Shown in pieces: positions 10,886 through 23,520 of a stretch of DNA of 64,000 bases; within the stretch, counting starts at the first letter, position 1; each line of letters begins with the position of its first letter. The stretch is taken from contig CM032228.1 in assembly GCA_019009955.1 (NCBI GenBank), positions 131,582,501 through 131,646,500 of the forward strand, written 5' to 3'. The notes under the pieces were generated by a model. It had not been told where the DNA came from. It saw only the letters and a program-made list of their open reading frames with translations, and did not search any database. Made by a program: the position numbers and the translations under genes. Origin of the DNA: Riptortus pedestris. Its lineage: Eukaryota > Arthropoda > Insecta > Hemiptera > Alydidae.

Positions 10886-12778
10886 TTTGTCATCTGAATA
10901 CATAAAAATGTAAATTTTTATTGGCCACGAGTTTAAGGAATAATTCGGTAAAAAATAAAAATAAAATTTCCTTTTCTTTATATTTTATTGCAATTGATTA
11001 ATTGATTGGTCTTAATAAACCTAGAGCCATGGGGTCGTTGCGTACTTGGACAATAAGAATTTCTTTAACCTTCTTAAATCCACTATCATAAGTTTAATTT
11101 CTTAAGTCGTTAACCCGTAGATTTTCATTTCATTTACAGTAGAAACATTTGACTACATTTTGCCTCACCCATCTGGGTATTCTTCATCTCCTCAGTCGAT
11201 CTTTTTTCAAATGCTTTGTTAATAAAAAATAAAACAGTCGTTATTTACAGTTTCCAATTTATCATTTAATCTTGATGTATCACAGTATTTTTTTTTTAAT
11301 TCTCAGATATTTTGAGAAAAAAATAGATGCTTTTTTGTAATCCAAAGGTGATATATACATAACGTAAAGTAATTTTCTCCTAAAATGTATACCCTTTTTT
11401 TATTATTTCCGTAAAAAAAGTAGAAAATAAATACTTTGAGTTATTTATGAAAATACTCAACAAGCGGGGAAAGCGAGATATCAATAACTGAGACGTTTAT
11501 TATTATGAGGCGGTATTACGGCTAAAATGGTAGTATAAAATTAAGCTTTGGAATAATATCAGTATAAAGTTTGGATAAAGGTAGGCATTGGAGTAAAATG
11601 TAAGCTGAGTGCCTTTGACTTTCCGACTGGAAATAAGGATCCTTTGACAAGTGGACCCTGAAACAGAGAGAGTGAGAGGCGTTCGTTTGAATATATACCT
11701 CGAAAACCTGACATTAAGTCTCCCATTTGATTTGTGTATTTTTAGTTGACCCTCCCGTCGCTCAACTTCCAGAAGGTCAATTTAACTTCTAACCGCCTGG
11801 CTGCTCCGATGAATAATGTTCTTAAGAAAATGACTAATAAAACCTCTTTTGAAGTGGATAGTCTGCTGAATGGAGACACTAAATTTGTATACGGAAAAGC
11901 CGTTCATTGAGGACGCTGTCAATGAATTGTATACAACGCGTGGGGGTAGTCCTCGCCTACAACTCGGAAATATATTTTGAACCCAGCCAAAATTAATTCG
12001 TATTATTTATAACCCAGTATAATAAATAAATGTTAAGGTTTGACCGTCATTGGTTAACATTTGGTTTCTATAACATGAGCCTGTATAAATATACTACTAA
12101 TGCACATATGACATCATTCGCCTACGATAGAGGTTCACAAACAACGCTTCCTGTACGTTCCTGTATATACAATTTTGTGGTTTGTGGTAATGATTGCCTA
12201 AGGTATAGAATGATTTCCGATTAAATAATCGAAAACCTAGCAATATCTTTACTATGCCTTTAAAGGAAGTAATTGCTTATTATTAAAACCATTCAAAAAA
12301 TCTCAAGGTACAAAAAACCACATTACCAGTTCTTTAATGTTTTGTTACATCACCGCCCAATAAATTTAATTTAAGCCTTTAAAATATTTATTCATATTAG
12401 CATTGAAAAATAAAACATAAATTAGCAATTCATTGAAAAATAGTACTTTTATTGATTTCCTATCTCTATAAAAATACTGAAAATGAAATATCCATAAAAT
12501 GTAAACATGATGGTTGGAAAAATTCTCTACTTCGTATTTCAAAGCGTCTAAGTCAAAAACACGTCAGTGGCATATTGTGGCATTTGGTAAAATAGATACA
12601 GTTGTTGTGTTTGGTGCCGATTTTGGGTATAGAATTACTTAATCCTATATAGTTAATAATAAAAAAAATGATATCGTTGATTATGATTTTTATGGCTCAT
12701 AATGTTTTGATAATCGAATTGAAATTGAATAGAAACCAAATAAAATTTATTCATCCTGACTCCAATTTATACATCAGT
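10886..12778. other. AT-rich non-coding DNA
   Basis: No gene or shared repeat recognised; long A/T runs near 11290 and 11390. Confidence 0.5.
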
Positions 12779-13083
12779 CCCCTTAAAGGAAATTGAGGTT
12801 GTACTTATGAACCCATTTTCAAAAAATGTCTTTAAATATCCATTGATCCTCCTCAGAAGATGACGAAAATGTGGCATAAATATACTCTTGTTATTTATTA
12901 ATATACCCCCTGTCTTACATTGATTTTTATCTCGAAATTTCATTCAATTTTTATCTAATTTTTTTTTTAATTGAATTGATATGAAACATTTTTGCCTTTG
13001 GTTGGTGATTCTTCATTTGTTACATTAACTACTCGACCGAATGCTATGAAACTAGGTACGTGTGTTACTACTAACCCAGGTCA

Positions 13084-13114
<31 letters not shown>
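12779..13114 (-). repeat. Family A repeat, left part of a copy split by the provirus
   Basis: CCTTAAAGGAAATTGAGGTT-GTACTTATGA and CATTGATCCTCCTCAGAAGA-TGACGAAAATG form the hairpin end of a minus-strand family A copy, with a (TA)n tract at 13088-13114. The other part resumes after the provirus at 23757. About 200 bp between 12880 and 13080 are not typical of the family. Confidence 0.6.
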
Positions 13115-13117
<3 letters not shown>

Positions 13118-13331
13118 TATGTGGATGATATGTACGTTCCGCTTTTTAAAAAGATTTATTTTCCTTTTAAATACAATTGTACTTATACTAAGTTACAATG
13201 TAGCGAGAACGGAGCCTGGAGACTGATTTCCACTCTGTATACAATATCACCAGAGTGGGGAAAGAAGGAGCGGGAGGAGATGAGCTGGCTTGCCAGCTTG
13301 CAACTACATTGACAGTTATTACCATATAACT
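13115..13331 (-). repeat. Errantivirus 3' LTR
   Basis: Aligns end to end with 23537-23756. Relative to that copy it lacks 4 nt (after GGAGCCTGGAG), has one extra base in the ATATCACCAGAG stretch and one C/G substitution near 13202. It borders (TA)n on the outside and the polypurine tract on the inside. Confidence 0.92.
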
Positions 13332-13342
13332 CCTCCCCCCTT
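13332..13342 (-). other. Polypurine tract
   Basis: On the minus strand AAGGGGGGAGG directly abuts the AGTTATATGG start of the 3' LTR. It is the expected plus-strand priming site for reverse transcription in LTR elements. Confidence 0.85.
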
Positions 13343-13624
13343 AGAATATTTCTTGAAAAAGAAATATGATATATAAAAATTAACAAAATATAATTACAGA
13401 ATATAATATATAGTATAAGTTGAATATATAACATAGAAACATATAGGTAAAGACATACCTCAAATAAATAAATCAAATGAATTAATAAGTTGTAAAATTA
13501 TTCAAGTTTATAATAAAATTGTTCAAAAATTATTAAGGAATGATACTCCTTGGAGTGATTTGAGGATTGCTACGATTATCCGTATTATCACTAGGTACAT
13601 TATTATGTTGAAATTGTAATATTG

Positions 13625-14974
13625 TCTTAAAATTAATGATAATTACAATTAAAAATATAAGTAGTAGTACATATAATAAAACTGTCCATATACTGGGTGT
13701 GATTCAGGGTATAGGAATTCGTCGTTGACTCTTCTCGAATCTTGATTTCATCCCCCATGGGAAAAATAGCAATGTATTTTGTTGTATCCGGAACATGTTC
13801 AACATAGTTCCTTGGGATTTCCAGTTGAGTATAACTGCAATTTGTCGTTTCCTTACGCAAAAGTAGACTTTCTTCACATGGTGAATTTCGGAGATTTATA
13901 TAATTAGGGTTGCAGAAGAATACCTTGCTTCTTTTACAAACTTGGCCTAAACTAATTACATTATGATCTGATTTTAAATAATAATTACTGCTAGTGACAA
14001 TTGTGTACTAAGCATAAAATGGTGTAGAATCCAATGAAAATAAATTATAATTTAAGCCGTCTGTTAAAGGCATTTTTATAAAATATATGATTTCTTTCCT
14101 TCCTACTGCACAAGATACTGACATTAAAGTTTCAAAATCATTTATGTTGTCAAAATTTATTGGAAATGGTAATTTATTGATATAGGCTTTCGAGACTTTT
14201 ACAATCTCATTATTTAGTGAATAAGTTGATATAATGCTAAGATGAAGAGTGTTTAATTTACAAAATGTTAGAGAATTTTCAATATCTTGAAGTATGTCCA
14301 AAATTATTTCAAAAATATATTCCAATTGCATGAGTGAGTCTTTTATTCTACTCACGATTGAAGTGCTACTTAGGGTTTGCTAATTTCTAAAGTTTTTGCT
14401 TGTAATTTTAATGTATTATATTGAATGTCTTCTACTGTTTGATTAAAATTGCCCAGAAGTGCCTGGCTTACCGAATACTGTTTAGCAATTTGCTGTTGTA
14501 AATTCAAGTCATTATGTTCTAAAGTATTCAGTAATTTGTTTATGTGTTCTCCGTCACTTGAGCCTAGGTTACCAAAATAAACTTTACCACGCTTCCTAAT
14601 CCATTGATCAATCCATGTTTATTTCTATTGTTTTTATTATGAGCTAAGATATTGCTCAATTTATCATTTATATTTTCTAGTGTAAAATTAACGATTTTGC
14701 AATAGTCCTTAAGAGAGTCAGTGCTACTGCGATTGGTTCCAAGTTTTTCAATATTTCTTAATATAAATTTGTATTGCTCTGTTAAAGATGTAAATTCTTG
14801 TATGAGAGGGTCTAATTTATAGTAGTGAATAAAGGTACGTTCAGTCGCCTGTAGCTTTGCAGGGCCTAATTCAATACTCAATAGTCCTGGGTTTGTCGTA
14901 ATATTTTGTACGTATTGTCCATATGTAAATGGTAGAACAATAAACCTAAAAATATAATTAATAATAGAAAACAT
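13625..14974 (-). pseudogene. env: Broken errantivirus env (envelope glycoprotein)
   Basis: About 445 codons in the usual position between pol and the 3' LTR. The first block (14564-14974) has a hydrophobic leader, then NPGLLSIELGPAKL, and ends near a degenerate furin-type site followed by GLINGLGSVVKF, the hydrophobic fusion-peptide-like segment. Further blocks lie at 14008-14355 and 13633-13860. A hydrophobic membrane-anchor stretch is found at about 13620-13690 in a different frame. Stops and frameshifts separate the blocks, so no full protein is encoded. In intact relatives Env is made from a spliced RNA and supports infectivity. The family call rests on motif order and position. Confidence 0.8.
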
Positions 14975-15400
14975 ATATAAAAAAAATATTATTATTAATT
15001 ATTATTATTAGGAGGATAGCAACTCATATTCATTGAATGCTTCCTAAAATGTTTAATATATAATAGAATATATAATTATTTATTGATTATGATGTCTTAA
15101 GAGACATTAATACAAGATTACCTCATATTCATTGATAACCTTGGCTAAGTATATATAATTGTTTACTCAAATATGAATTGTCATAACAGACATTAAATAC
15201 AAGATTATCTCATATTCATTGAGAATCTTGGTTGAGTTGATTACTCATTAATTATCAATTAATTAATCCTCTATGGTTTCTCATATTCCCTGAGTTATAA
15301 CGCATAGATGAAAAAATATTTTATTTATTTAATTATTATTATTATTATAATTTTATTTAAATATTAGTGTTACTTAAATTCTACTTTTAATATTACTTTA
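14975..15400. other. Pol-env interval: imperfect direct repeats
   Basis: Two or three diverged copies of a unit of roughly 80-90 bp containing AGACATTAA.TACAAGATTA, TCTCATATTCATTGA and AATCTTGGTTGAGT (15107-15140, 15190-15230). Very AT-rich and non-coding. It leads into the 76-bp minisatellite. Confidence 0.5.
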
Positions 15401-16371
15401 CTATCTAGTTGGTACAGTTTTACCTCATGTCCCAGGAGGATTTCTGATATTAGTAGTTATTTTTAATATTACTTTACTATCTAGTTGGTACAGTTTTACC
15501 TCATGTCCCAGGAGGATTTTTTTTTTATTATTTTTTATTTTTAATCTTATTTTATTAACTAGTTGGTACAGTTTTACCTCATGTCCCAGGAGGAATTTGA
15601 TATTATTAGTTATTTTTAATATTACTTTACTATCTAGTTGGTACAGTTTTACCTCATGTCCCAGGAGGAATTTGATATTATTAGTTATTTTTAATATTAC
15701 TTTACTATCTAGTTGGTACAGTTTTACCTCATGTCCCAGGAGGATTTTTTTTTGTATTATTTTTTATTTTTAATCTTATTTTATTAACTAGTTGGTACAG
15801 TTTTACCTCGTGTTCCAGGAGGATTTTTTTTGTATTATTTTTTATTTTTAATCTTATTTTATTAACTAGTTGGTACAGTTTTACCTCATGTCCCAGGTGG
15901 ATTTTAGATATTATTAGTTATTTTTAATAGTTACTTTACTATCTAGTGGGTCAGTTTTACTAGTGACCCAAATTTTAAATTAATTTTTTATTTTTAATAC
16001 TTATCTTTATTAACTAAAACAATATTTACCTCATGCAAAGGATTTTTGATATTATTAGTTATTTTTAATATTATTTTACTATCTAGTTGGTACAGTTTTA
16101 CCTCATGTCCCAGGAGGATTTTTGATATTATTATTTATTTTTAATATTACTTTACTATCTAGTTGGTACAGTTTTACCTTATGTCCCAGGAGTATTTTTT
16201 GATATTATTTTTTATTTTTAATCCTATTTTACTAGCTACTTGGTACAGTTTTACCTCATGTTCCAGGAGGATTTTTGATATTATTATTTACTTTTTATAT
16301 TATTTTACTAACTAGTTGGTACAGTTTTACCTCATTTTCTAGGAGGATTTTTGATATTATTAGTTATTTTT
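15401..16371. repeat. 76-bp minisatellite, left block inside the provirus
   Basis: About 12 units, each with CTAGTTGGTACAGTTTTACC and TCATGTCCCAGGAGGATTT separated by AT-rich filler. TTGGTACAG recurs at 15409, 15485, 15563, 15638, 15713, 15792 and 15870, so spacing is mostly 75-79 bp. Two units near 15945 and 16010 are decayed. The array breaks off in the AT-rich filler where the piggyBac remnant begins. Unit length is not a multiple of 3, so it is not a coding repeat. Confidence 0.9.
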
Positions 16372-17520
16372 AGTAGAATTGTACTATCATAGCTGGTTTA
16401 GTTTTTCACCAGTAGATTCATCAATATCTCGGCCAAACTCCATTGTAGTCAAAATTACAACAACTTTTGATTTTTTTCGGACATAGGACACCATAGTCAT
16501 ATCTTTTGTGAATCCGAAGAGAGAGCTGTTCACTGGTCGCGATTTATTAGCCAAAAATTAAGGCGGAATTTGTCTTTTGTTTTGGTTTTCAAGGTCCCTA
16601 TAAATGTTAAATTTTTTTCTAATAGAGATGTAGCTAATGGAATGCTTGAATACCAAATGTCAGTGGTTATATTGTGCCCACTGCCATCTACTGGTTCAAT
16701 GAGACGAAGTACAATGTGTCTTCAGGTGAGTTAGACAAAGCAAATGGACCCTGGGGTTGTTTCCTAGCATAAATTTCAAATTTCAAACAATAGTAAGTCT
16801 TAGTTAGCATCTACCATTGCAAAAACGTTTATGCCATAACGCTTGGGCTTGTTGGGGATGTACTGTCGGAATGAGCAACGCCCCCGAAAGAGAATTAACT
16901 GTTCATCAATTGTCAGAAATTGGAATGGAGTATATGGCTTCAAAAAGTTGTCTTGGATGACGGACAGTAGAGGGGAGAAATCTTTCACAAGACATGGTTA
17001 TCGTAAATATTGGCGGACCATCTTTATCCAATAAATCTTGGAAATTCAAGTGGGCGCTTCGATAAACCCCACCAAGAATTAGGAGTCCTATCAGTGCCCT
17101 AATTTCATGTTCATCCGTCTCACGAGCTGCTCTTACCCTTTTAAATTTTGATTTTATAATATTAATATGTAAGTTGGTATATACAACTAACAAGAGAAAG
17201 TTCAATTGGGCCATTTAACGGGATGAAAATATTTTCAAAAGAGTAAATACACTCTTACACAAATAAAAAAAAGTAGGACGTAAACACTGGCGTCGGGTCA
17301 AGATAGCTTCTTTTGTTGTACACAAAGACTGGCGTCGGGTCAAACAGTCAAATAACCTCAGAAATACTACTTTGACAAAGGTTTCACTAATACTAAAACT
17401 TGACAAAAACAGATCTAGGAGATAAGAGTGGAGGGGGGAGACAACGCAAAGAGTTAAGGGGCAAAGATCGAATAAACAAATACGTTTGGGTCAATATGAC
17501 CCAACGCCAGTAATTAAGGG
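16372..17520 (-). pseudogene. Truncated piggyBac-like transposase and its 5' terminus
   Basis: The right end reads CCCTTAATTACTGGCGTTGG (minus strand) directly next to TTAA at 17521-17524, the piggyBac target and terminal pattern. The transposase reads in pieces: 16906-17214 contains DEHEIRALIGLLILGGVYRS; 16800-16988 has TIDEQLILFRGRCSFRQYIP, the DDE_Tnp_1_7 core; 16390-16560 has a SSLFGFTKDMTMVSYVRKK segment. Frameshifts and stops separate them. The C-terminal part, its zinc finger and the other inverted repeat are missing: the sequence stops at the minisatellite near 16372. Inactive. Confidence 0.85.
17286..17511. repeat. piggyBac subterminal repeats
   Basis: ACTGGCGTCGGGTCAA occurs at 17286-17301 and 17328-17343, and a related inverted copy (TGACCCAACGCCAGT) at 17497-17511 next to a TTGGGTCAATATGACCCAA palindrome. 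Repeated subterminal motifs are often transposase-binding sites; that role here is inferred. Confidence 0.6.
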
Positions 17521-18355
17521 TTAATATTACTTTACTATCTAGTTGGTACAGTTTTACCTCATGTCCCAGGAGGATTTTTTTTTATTATTTTTTTATTTTT
17601 AATCTTATTTTATTAACTAGTTGGTACAGTTTTACCTCATGTCCCAGGAGGATTTTAGGTATTATTATTTTTAATATTATTTTACTATCTAGTTGGTACA
17701 GTTTTACCTCATGTCCCAGGAGGATTTTTGATATTATTATTTATTTTTAATATTACTTTACTATCTAGTTGGTACAGTTTTACCTTATGTCCCAGGACGA
17801 TTTTAGTTACTATTTTTTATTTTTAATCTTATTTTATTAACTAGTTGGTACAGTTTTACCTCATGTCCCAGGAGGAATTTGATATTATTAGTTATTTTTA
17901 ATATTACTTTACTATCTAGTTGGTACAGTTTTACCTCATGTCCCAGGAGGAATTTGATATTATTAGTTATTTTTAATATTTCTTTACTATCTAGTTGGTA
18001 CAGTTTTACCTCATGTCCCAGGAGGATTTTTGATATTATTAGTTATTTTTAATATTACTTTACTATCTAGTTGGTACAGTTTTACCTCATGTCCCAGGAG
18101 GAATTTTATATTATTAGTTATTTTTAATATTTCTTTACTATCTAGTTGGTACAGTTTTACCTCATGTCCCAGGAGGATTTTTGATATTATTAGTTATTTT
18201 TAATATTACTTTACTATCTAGTTGGTACAGTTTTACCTCATGTCCCAGGAGGATTTTTGATATTATTAGTTATTTTTAATATTACTTTACTATCTAGTTG
18301 GTACAGTTTTACCTCATGTCCCAGGAGGATTTTTGATATTATTATTTTCACAATA
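17521..18355. repeat. 76-bp minisatellite, right block inside the provirus
   Basis: Eleven units; TTGGTACAG recurs at 17543, 17621, 17693, 17769, 17845, 17920, 17995, 18071, 18146, 18222 and 18298 (72-78 bp, mostly 75-76). It starts exactly at the TTAA of a unit, immediately after the piggyBac terminus, and ends beside the pol stop codon. Units here are more uniform than in the left block. Confidence 0.92.
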
Positions 18356-18364
18356 ATTATATGA

Positions 18365-21300
18365 TTAGTCCTTTGACGTGCTGGGTCTTGGCTGTGTTTC
18401 GCCAAATTTATATGTTTCAAGTCGAGGTCGTTTTATGTTTGATAAATGAATTTTTGTGCGTGTATTGTAATTTTGGGGTCGAATTTGTGCTGTTTTTAAA
18501 TTTTTGTCAATATCTGTAATTTCTTCAGGTTTGTATTTGTTTTTTATTTTACTGTGTTTTTGCTTGGTTTTAACATAAACTTTTTGTGGGACTTCAGGTA
18601 GCGGTTCCCTATTCTTGTTGAATTTTTCAATTATCCTTTCTTTTCTCGTGGTGTTTCGTTTGTTAATTTCCTTATACAGAACTTTCATTTTGTCCTTGAG
18701 TTTGTCTGTAAAGTCGTTAATCATGCGTTCTTCGATATCAAAGTCAAATGGGTTGTCGTTTTCAAAATGACCTGTCAGCATGTCCATAGGTTTGTGCTTA
18801 GTTACTGAGTGGATTGTGTAGTTGTAGGCAATGACAGCGTATCTGACTTTGGACTCTATACTGTCTTGTTTGTATTCGTCCTGATTGTTGAAGAGTCGTA
18901 TGTGTTCAACAAGTGTAGAATGAAATAGTTCATCGGGTGAGTTAGATTCGGGGTGTTGTGTCGATACAAAATGGGTTTTAATTTTGTGAAGTTTTAAAAG
19001 TTCTTTTACTACAGAGTTGTCGAATTCCAGTCCATTGTCCATAGTAATTTGTGTTGGAATCCCGTGGTGAAAGAAGAATAATATTCATGTGTTGGCAATG
19101 TCAATGTATTGTGCTGACTTTAGAGGGTAAGCTTGAGCGTAAAGTGAGAAAGTGTCGATGAGGGTCAAAAATTTTGTTTTATCTAATGTGATAGTGTCTA
19201 AATGTATGATTTCGAACGGTTTCGTTGGCGTTGGTGTGATATTAAATTCGGGTTTTCGAGGTCGCCTGTCATACTTGGTATGTTGGCAAATTTCACATTT
19301 GTTTATGTAAGTCTGTATGGATTTACGTTGATTAGCCCAATAATACAGTCTGCGAATTCGTTGGTTCGTTTCGTCCTGTCCTCTGTGGTTACTTTTCCCA
19401 ATATGGTACTGTTCTATAACAGTCAGTTTGTGTGACGACGTCTATAAGTTTTTGCGTATAACGCATGAAATTTATTTCACTATTCTTAAAGTATTTAGTC
19501 AGTATGGAGCAAAATTTTTCGTATATGTCTGATTCAAAATATAGAGAATATTTTGTTCTAGGAACAATGTGTTCTTTGATAAATTTGACAAAATCCAACT
19601 CAAAATTATTTTTTGAAAATTGGACTATAATCCGTTGTTTGTCTCCAAATAAGGTAGTGATTATGGGGTCGGCGGGGCTGTGCTCTATTTCGGGTATTAT
19701 AATTTGGTTTTTCCCTACATTTACGGGACCATCGGCAATTGGTATGGTTGTTACTGTATTTCCGTCAACATTGGTGTGTACTGTCATGTCATCTGTTGAT
19801 GGGAGTTCGTTTTCGTCTATGTTAACCGCTATAGATACTGCATCTTGATTTTGTCCAAGTTCAGGGAAGTTAGAATAAGCTTCGTTAAGTAAGTCGTTTA
19901 TAATTTGTTTGTGATTTTCGGTTGCTACTGGGTGGGAAGTTTCATTGTTGTTCAGTTGTATGCGTGAGAGTGCGTCTGCGTTAGTATTAAGTTTTCCTTT
20001 TTTATATATAATTTCATAGTCGAATTCCTCAAGTTTTAATCTCCACCGTACTAATTTCGAGTTAAGTTCTTTTAAGGAAAATAGCCACTGGAGGGGCTTA
20101 TGGTCACAATAAATTTTGAATTTACGTCCATATAAGTAAGGTCGAAAATATTTAGTCGCCCATACGATGGCTAAAAGCTCTTTTTCTATGGTCGAAAAGT
20201 GTGTTTCTGAGTCACTTAAAGTTCTATTGGCATATGCTATTGGCTTGTCTGCGTTGTCTACTGTCTGACTTAGTACTGCTCCTATTGCAACATTATTTGC
20301 GTCTGTTGTCAAATGAAATTCTTTAGAAAAGTCCGGGTATTGGAGTATTGGTTCGTTTATAAGAGCGTTTTTACATAAAATGAAGCAATTTTTATAGTCT
20401 GGGTCGTCAGTATTAATGTGTGCGTTCTTTTTTAAACATTTTGTCATTGGTTTTGTTAAGTCCGAAAAGTTCGGTATGAATTTTCTATAGTAACCTAGTA
20501 ATCCTAAAAATTCTTTTATTTGTTTAGGGGTTTTGGGGATGGGGTAGTTTCGAATCGCTAAAATTTTGTCTGGGTTTGGCTTAATTCCGTCAGGAGTTAT
20601 CATATGTCCCAAATAATTTAATTCACGTTTAAGAAATTCTGTCTTGTCAAGTTGAATTTTGAAATTTGCGCTATGAAGTCTGTCAAAAATTTCTGTAGTG
20701 TTTGTAAATGGTCTTGTAGGCTGGCACTGAAAACAATGATGTCGTCCAAATAAACCGCACAATTTTTGATTCCGGAAAGGATATTATTCATGACGCGTTG
20801 GAAAGTAGCCGGGCTATTTTTACATCCCATAGGCATTCGTCGAAATGCAAAATGCCCCTCTTCTGTCGAGAAAGCCGTCTTGTCAATACTATCAGGGTCC
20901 ATTTCGATTTGATAGAAACCAGAGGCTAAGTCGATACTAGTGCAGTGCTGGCACCGACCTAATTTGTCAAGGAGGTCTGTAATATTTGGAAGGGGGTATC
21001 TGTCGTCAATAGTCTTTTCGTTTAGTTTTCGAAAATCAATGACGATTCACCATTTTTGTTTGCCGGAAGCGTCTACTTTTTTAGGGACTATCCAAACCGG
21101 TGAATTCCATGGAGAATTCGAGGGTTGTATAATGTTTTGTTGGAGCATGTCTGAGATTTGTTTTTTAATTTCTTGTCGTTGAACTTCAGTGTGTCTGTAC
21201 TGTCTAGTGTATATTGGAATTTCGTCTTTAGTATTTATTACGTGTTTAATTTGGTTCGAAAATGAAAGAGGTAGGCCTTCCATGTGAAACAGTTCTGAGT

Positions 21301-22068
21301 ATTTAGAAACTAATTTTGTGATGGCTGATTTTTCTTCTCTATTCATATGGTCAGTCCGTAATTTACTCGGGTCAAATTTTAATTTCTGTGTGCTAAAGGA
21401 ATTTATCTGTGCGTTAGTTTCAATGTGGTGTATGTGATAGGTTGGGTATAAGGGCTCTACTGTAAATGGTCTTATAAGGGTTAACTGTCGTACTTGCGTG
21501 CTGTGATTGATAATTGGGCAATAAGCCTCAAAATTATTGACCTTAATGACAGTTTCCTGAATTTCTAAGTTTTTTGTTATAAAATTAGGTAGAAGAGCGT
21601 CACCGTCTTTGTAATTTTGAATTTGTATTTTAATTATATGTTGAGATTGAGCATCTAGTATGTCTGAAGGGGGTTATTTGTGTCATGATACTTTAAGGGA
21701 ATTGTTCTATGAGGGGTGGTTAAATTGTTTTTGGTGAGATCAATGGTCGCTTGTAAGAGTTTTAGATTGTCCAGTCCCAATAACATGTCAAAATGTTTAT
21801 GGAAATCGAACATATGGAATTTTAATTTGCATTGAGGATTTTGAAAAAGGGTAGTCATGTCAATTTTCGTTGAGTATTTCCCGAGGGAGTTGCCGTGGGC
21901 AGTAAAAATCTGAAAGTGTTCCTCGTGAATGTCATTGGTGAAATACTTTTTGGCTATGTCTGTTCTTACAAATGATTTGGTACTGCCTGTGTCAATAAGT
22001 ATGCGTAAGTTATAGTCAGGGAACTCGATATATGGTAATAAACTGTTGTCATGTGTGAGACTCATCAA
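18365..22068 (-). pseudogene. pol: Broken errantivirus pol (protease, RT, RNase H, integrase)
   Basis: Domains run in the Ty3/gypsy order. Protease: ILIDTGSTKSFV, with DTGS at 21982-21993. Reverse transcriptase: [35 protein letters not shown] (YLDD at 20741-20752). RNase [16 protein letters not shown] and NTNADALSR. Integrase: a zinc-finger C-x2-C at about 19300, a DNG segment after 19042, and HPESNSPDE with the catalytic glutamate. Lesions seen: a frame change near 21660, TGA at 21047-21049 in RT, a frame change near 20690, another near 19425, and TGA at 19085-19087. Pol begins overlapping the end of gag in another frame, as expected for frameshift expression. Confidence 0.9.
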
Positions 22069-23063
22069 CTGAAATCGGGGTGTTGTGGGTCTCCGTCTAA
22101 AAAAGGGTGTTGGTTAGTCTGTGAATTGTCATGACGTGGGTTGTCCGTCTCTACCGTATTTAGTTCTTCGACAACATAGTCGTTACCCATGATGGGGAGT
22201 CTGAGTTGTCTCGAGGGGGGTGCCAGAGGTGGGTTTCTTTGACCTCTCAGCTGTGGGAAAGTATACTGTGATGACCCAATAGACATTGGAGTCGGTTTGT
22301 ATTGAGTATAATGATCTCGTCGTGTGTTCGGGGCCTGGGATCTCCGCTCAGCCGGATGTGCTGGGGTAGCAGGTATCGGGTTATCGTGTCTTTGTTGTCT
22401 GGGAAGCCAGCTCTGTGTGACTGGGGCAATCACTTTATTGCTAGGGGACCTGGGCACGAAAGAATGTGAACGTGTGACGTTATGTTGAGGTCTAGAGTTT
22501 TTATTGGGTTTAGAAAATTGGTAATCATTTGTGAGTATGTTTAACGCGGCGTTCAGATCGTCTGGGTTTTTAGTGCGCATAAGGCTGCCTAAAGGCTCGT
22601 GTAGGCCTTTTAAGAGCACTCGTAATGCGATTTTTTTTCAATAGGGGACACGTATATCACTTGATGCTGGCTTAGTGTGGGTCAAGATATATGAAACCTG
22701 TAAAGTAAGGAGCTTTTGTATTCTTTCGTAAAATTCGAAAGGTGATTCATGGTTATATTGCCGTAATCGGGATATTTCTATACCTAGTGTGTATGAGTCG
22801 CGTCTGTCCATGTATGCGTTTGTTAAGGCGGTTTCAAGGTCGTTAAAATTAGAGTTTTGGGAATTATATATCAGTTCGGCTGCTTGGCCTTTAATTTTTG
22901 CAAGGATAGATGACAGTAAATACTCATTTTGGAAGTTATCTGGTTGCTCATGGTTATAGAACTGTGTTAGCAATTTGTGGGACACCGACAAAAAGCGAGC
23001 TAGTAATTCTGGCTCTCCGTGAAACTCGGGTACCATGTCCAAATATTCTTTACGTAAAGCCAT
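22065..23063 (-). pseudogene. gag: Broken errantivirus gag
   Basis: About 333 codons from the ATG at 23061-23063 to the stop at 22065-22067. The N-terminal part has VPEFHGEPELLARFLSV and SRLRQYNHESPFEFYERIQ, a Ty3/gypsy Gag pattern. A TGA at 22638-22640, beside a run of eight A, breaks the frame, and the sequence after it reads on in frame as a Gag C-terminal half (LLKGLHEPLGSLM, then a basic, proline-rich tail). No CCHC knuckle is visible, consistent with errantiviral Gags. The stop may reflect an indel in the A run. Confidence 0.8.
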
Positions 23064-23520
23064 TGTACAGTCAGAAAAAAATGAAATACTTAATTAAAAT
23101 AATATGAGAATAACACAAGAAAACTTAAATACTAAACAAGTACACTAATTCGTCAAAAACAAAGTAAAAGAATATTAATTTCTTAAAAAAATGTCTTAAA
23201 ATTTCATAAAATGAGAGAAGTTATCTTAAAAATTACTTATTAAAATATTAAAGATAATATAATTGATTTAAGTATAATATTAATAATCAGTTTGAAATTA
23301 TACTTAATATATTTAAAATTTTTTTTTTCAAAATTGACTTTATAAAATTATTATTAAAACTTTTACAATATAATAAAATTATAACCTTACAAGAAGCAAA
23401 GCATTTTCTTTGTTACTTGATGTTCCTTCAAGCTGCTCTTCTTCTGTCAGGTTGTACGTGTCCAGGCCGCAAATTGTTGAAACAAAACTGCTCTCGTATT
23501 CTTAGAAATCAGTCGACCCG
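23064..23520 (-). other. Provirus 5' leader
   Basis: AT-rich untranslated sequence between the PBS and the gag start. No other element recognised. Confidence 0.6.

Noticed and set aside
15401..18355. CRISPR array (regular repeats)
   Set aside because: Units are contiguous 75-76-bp tandem repeats without unique spacers, inside a eukaryotic retroelement.
19465..19848. Plus-strand open frame of 127 codons
   Set aside because: Antisense shadow of the pol reading frame, which carries the recognised motifs.
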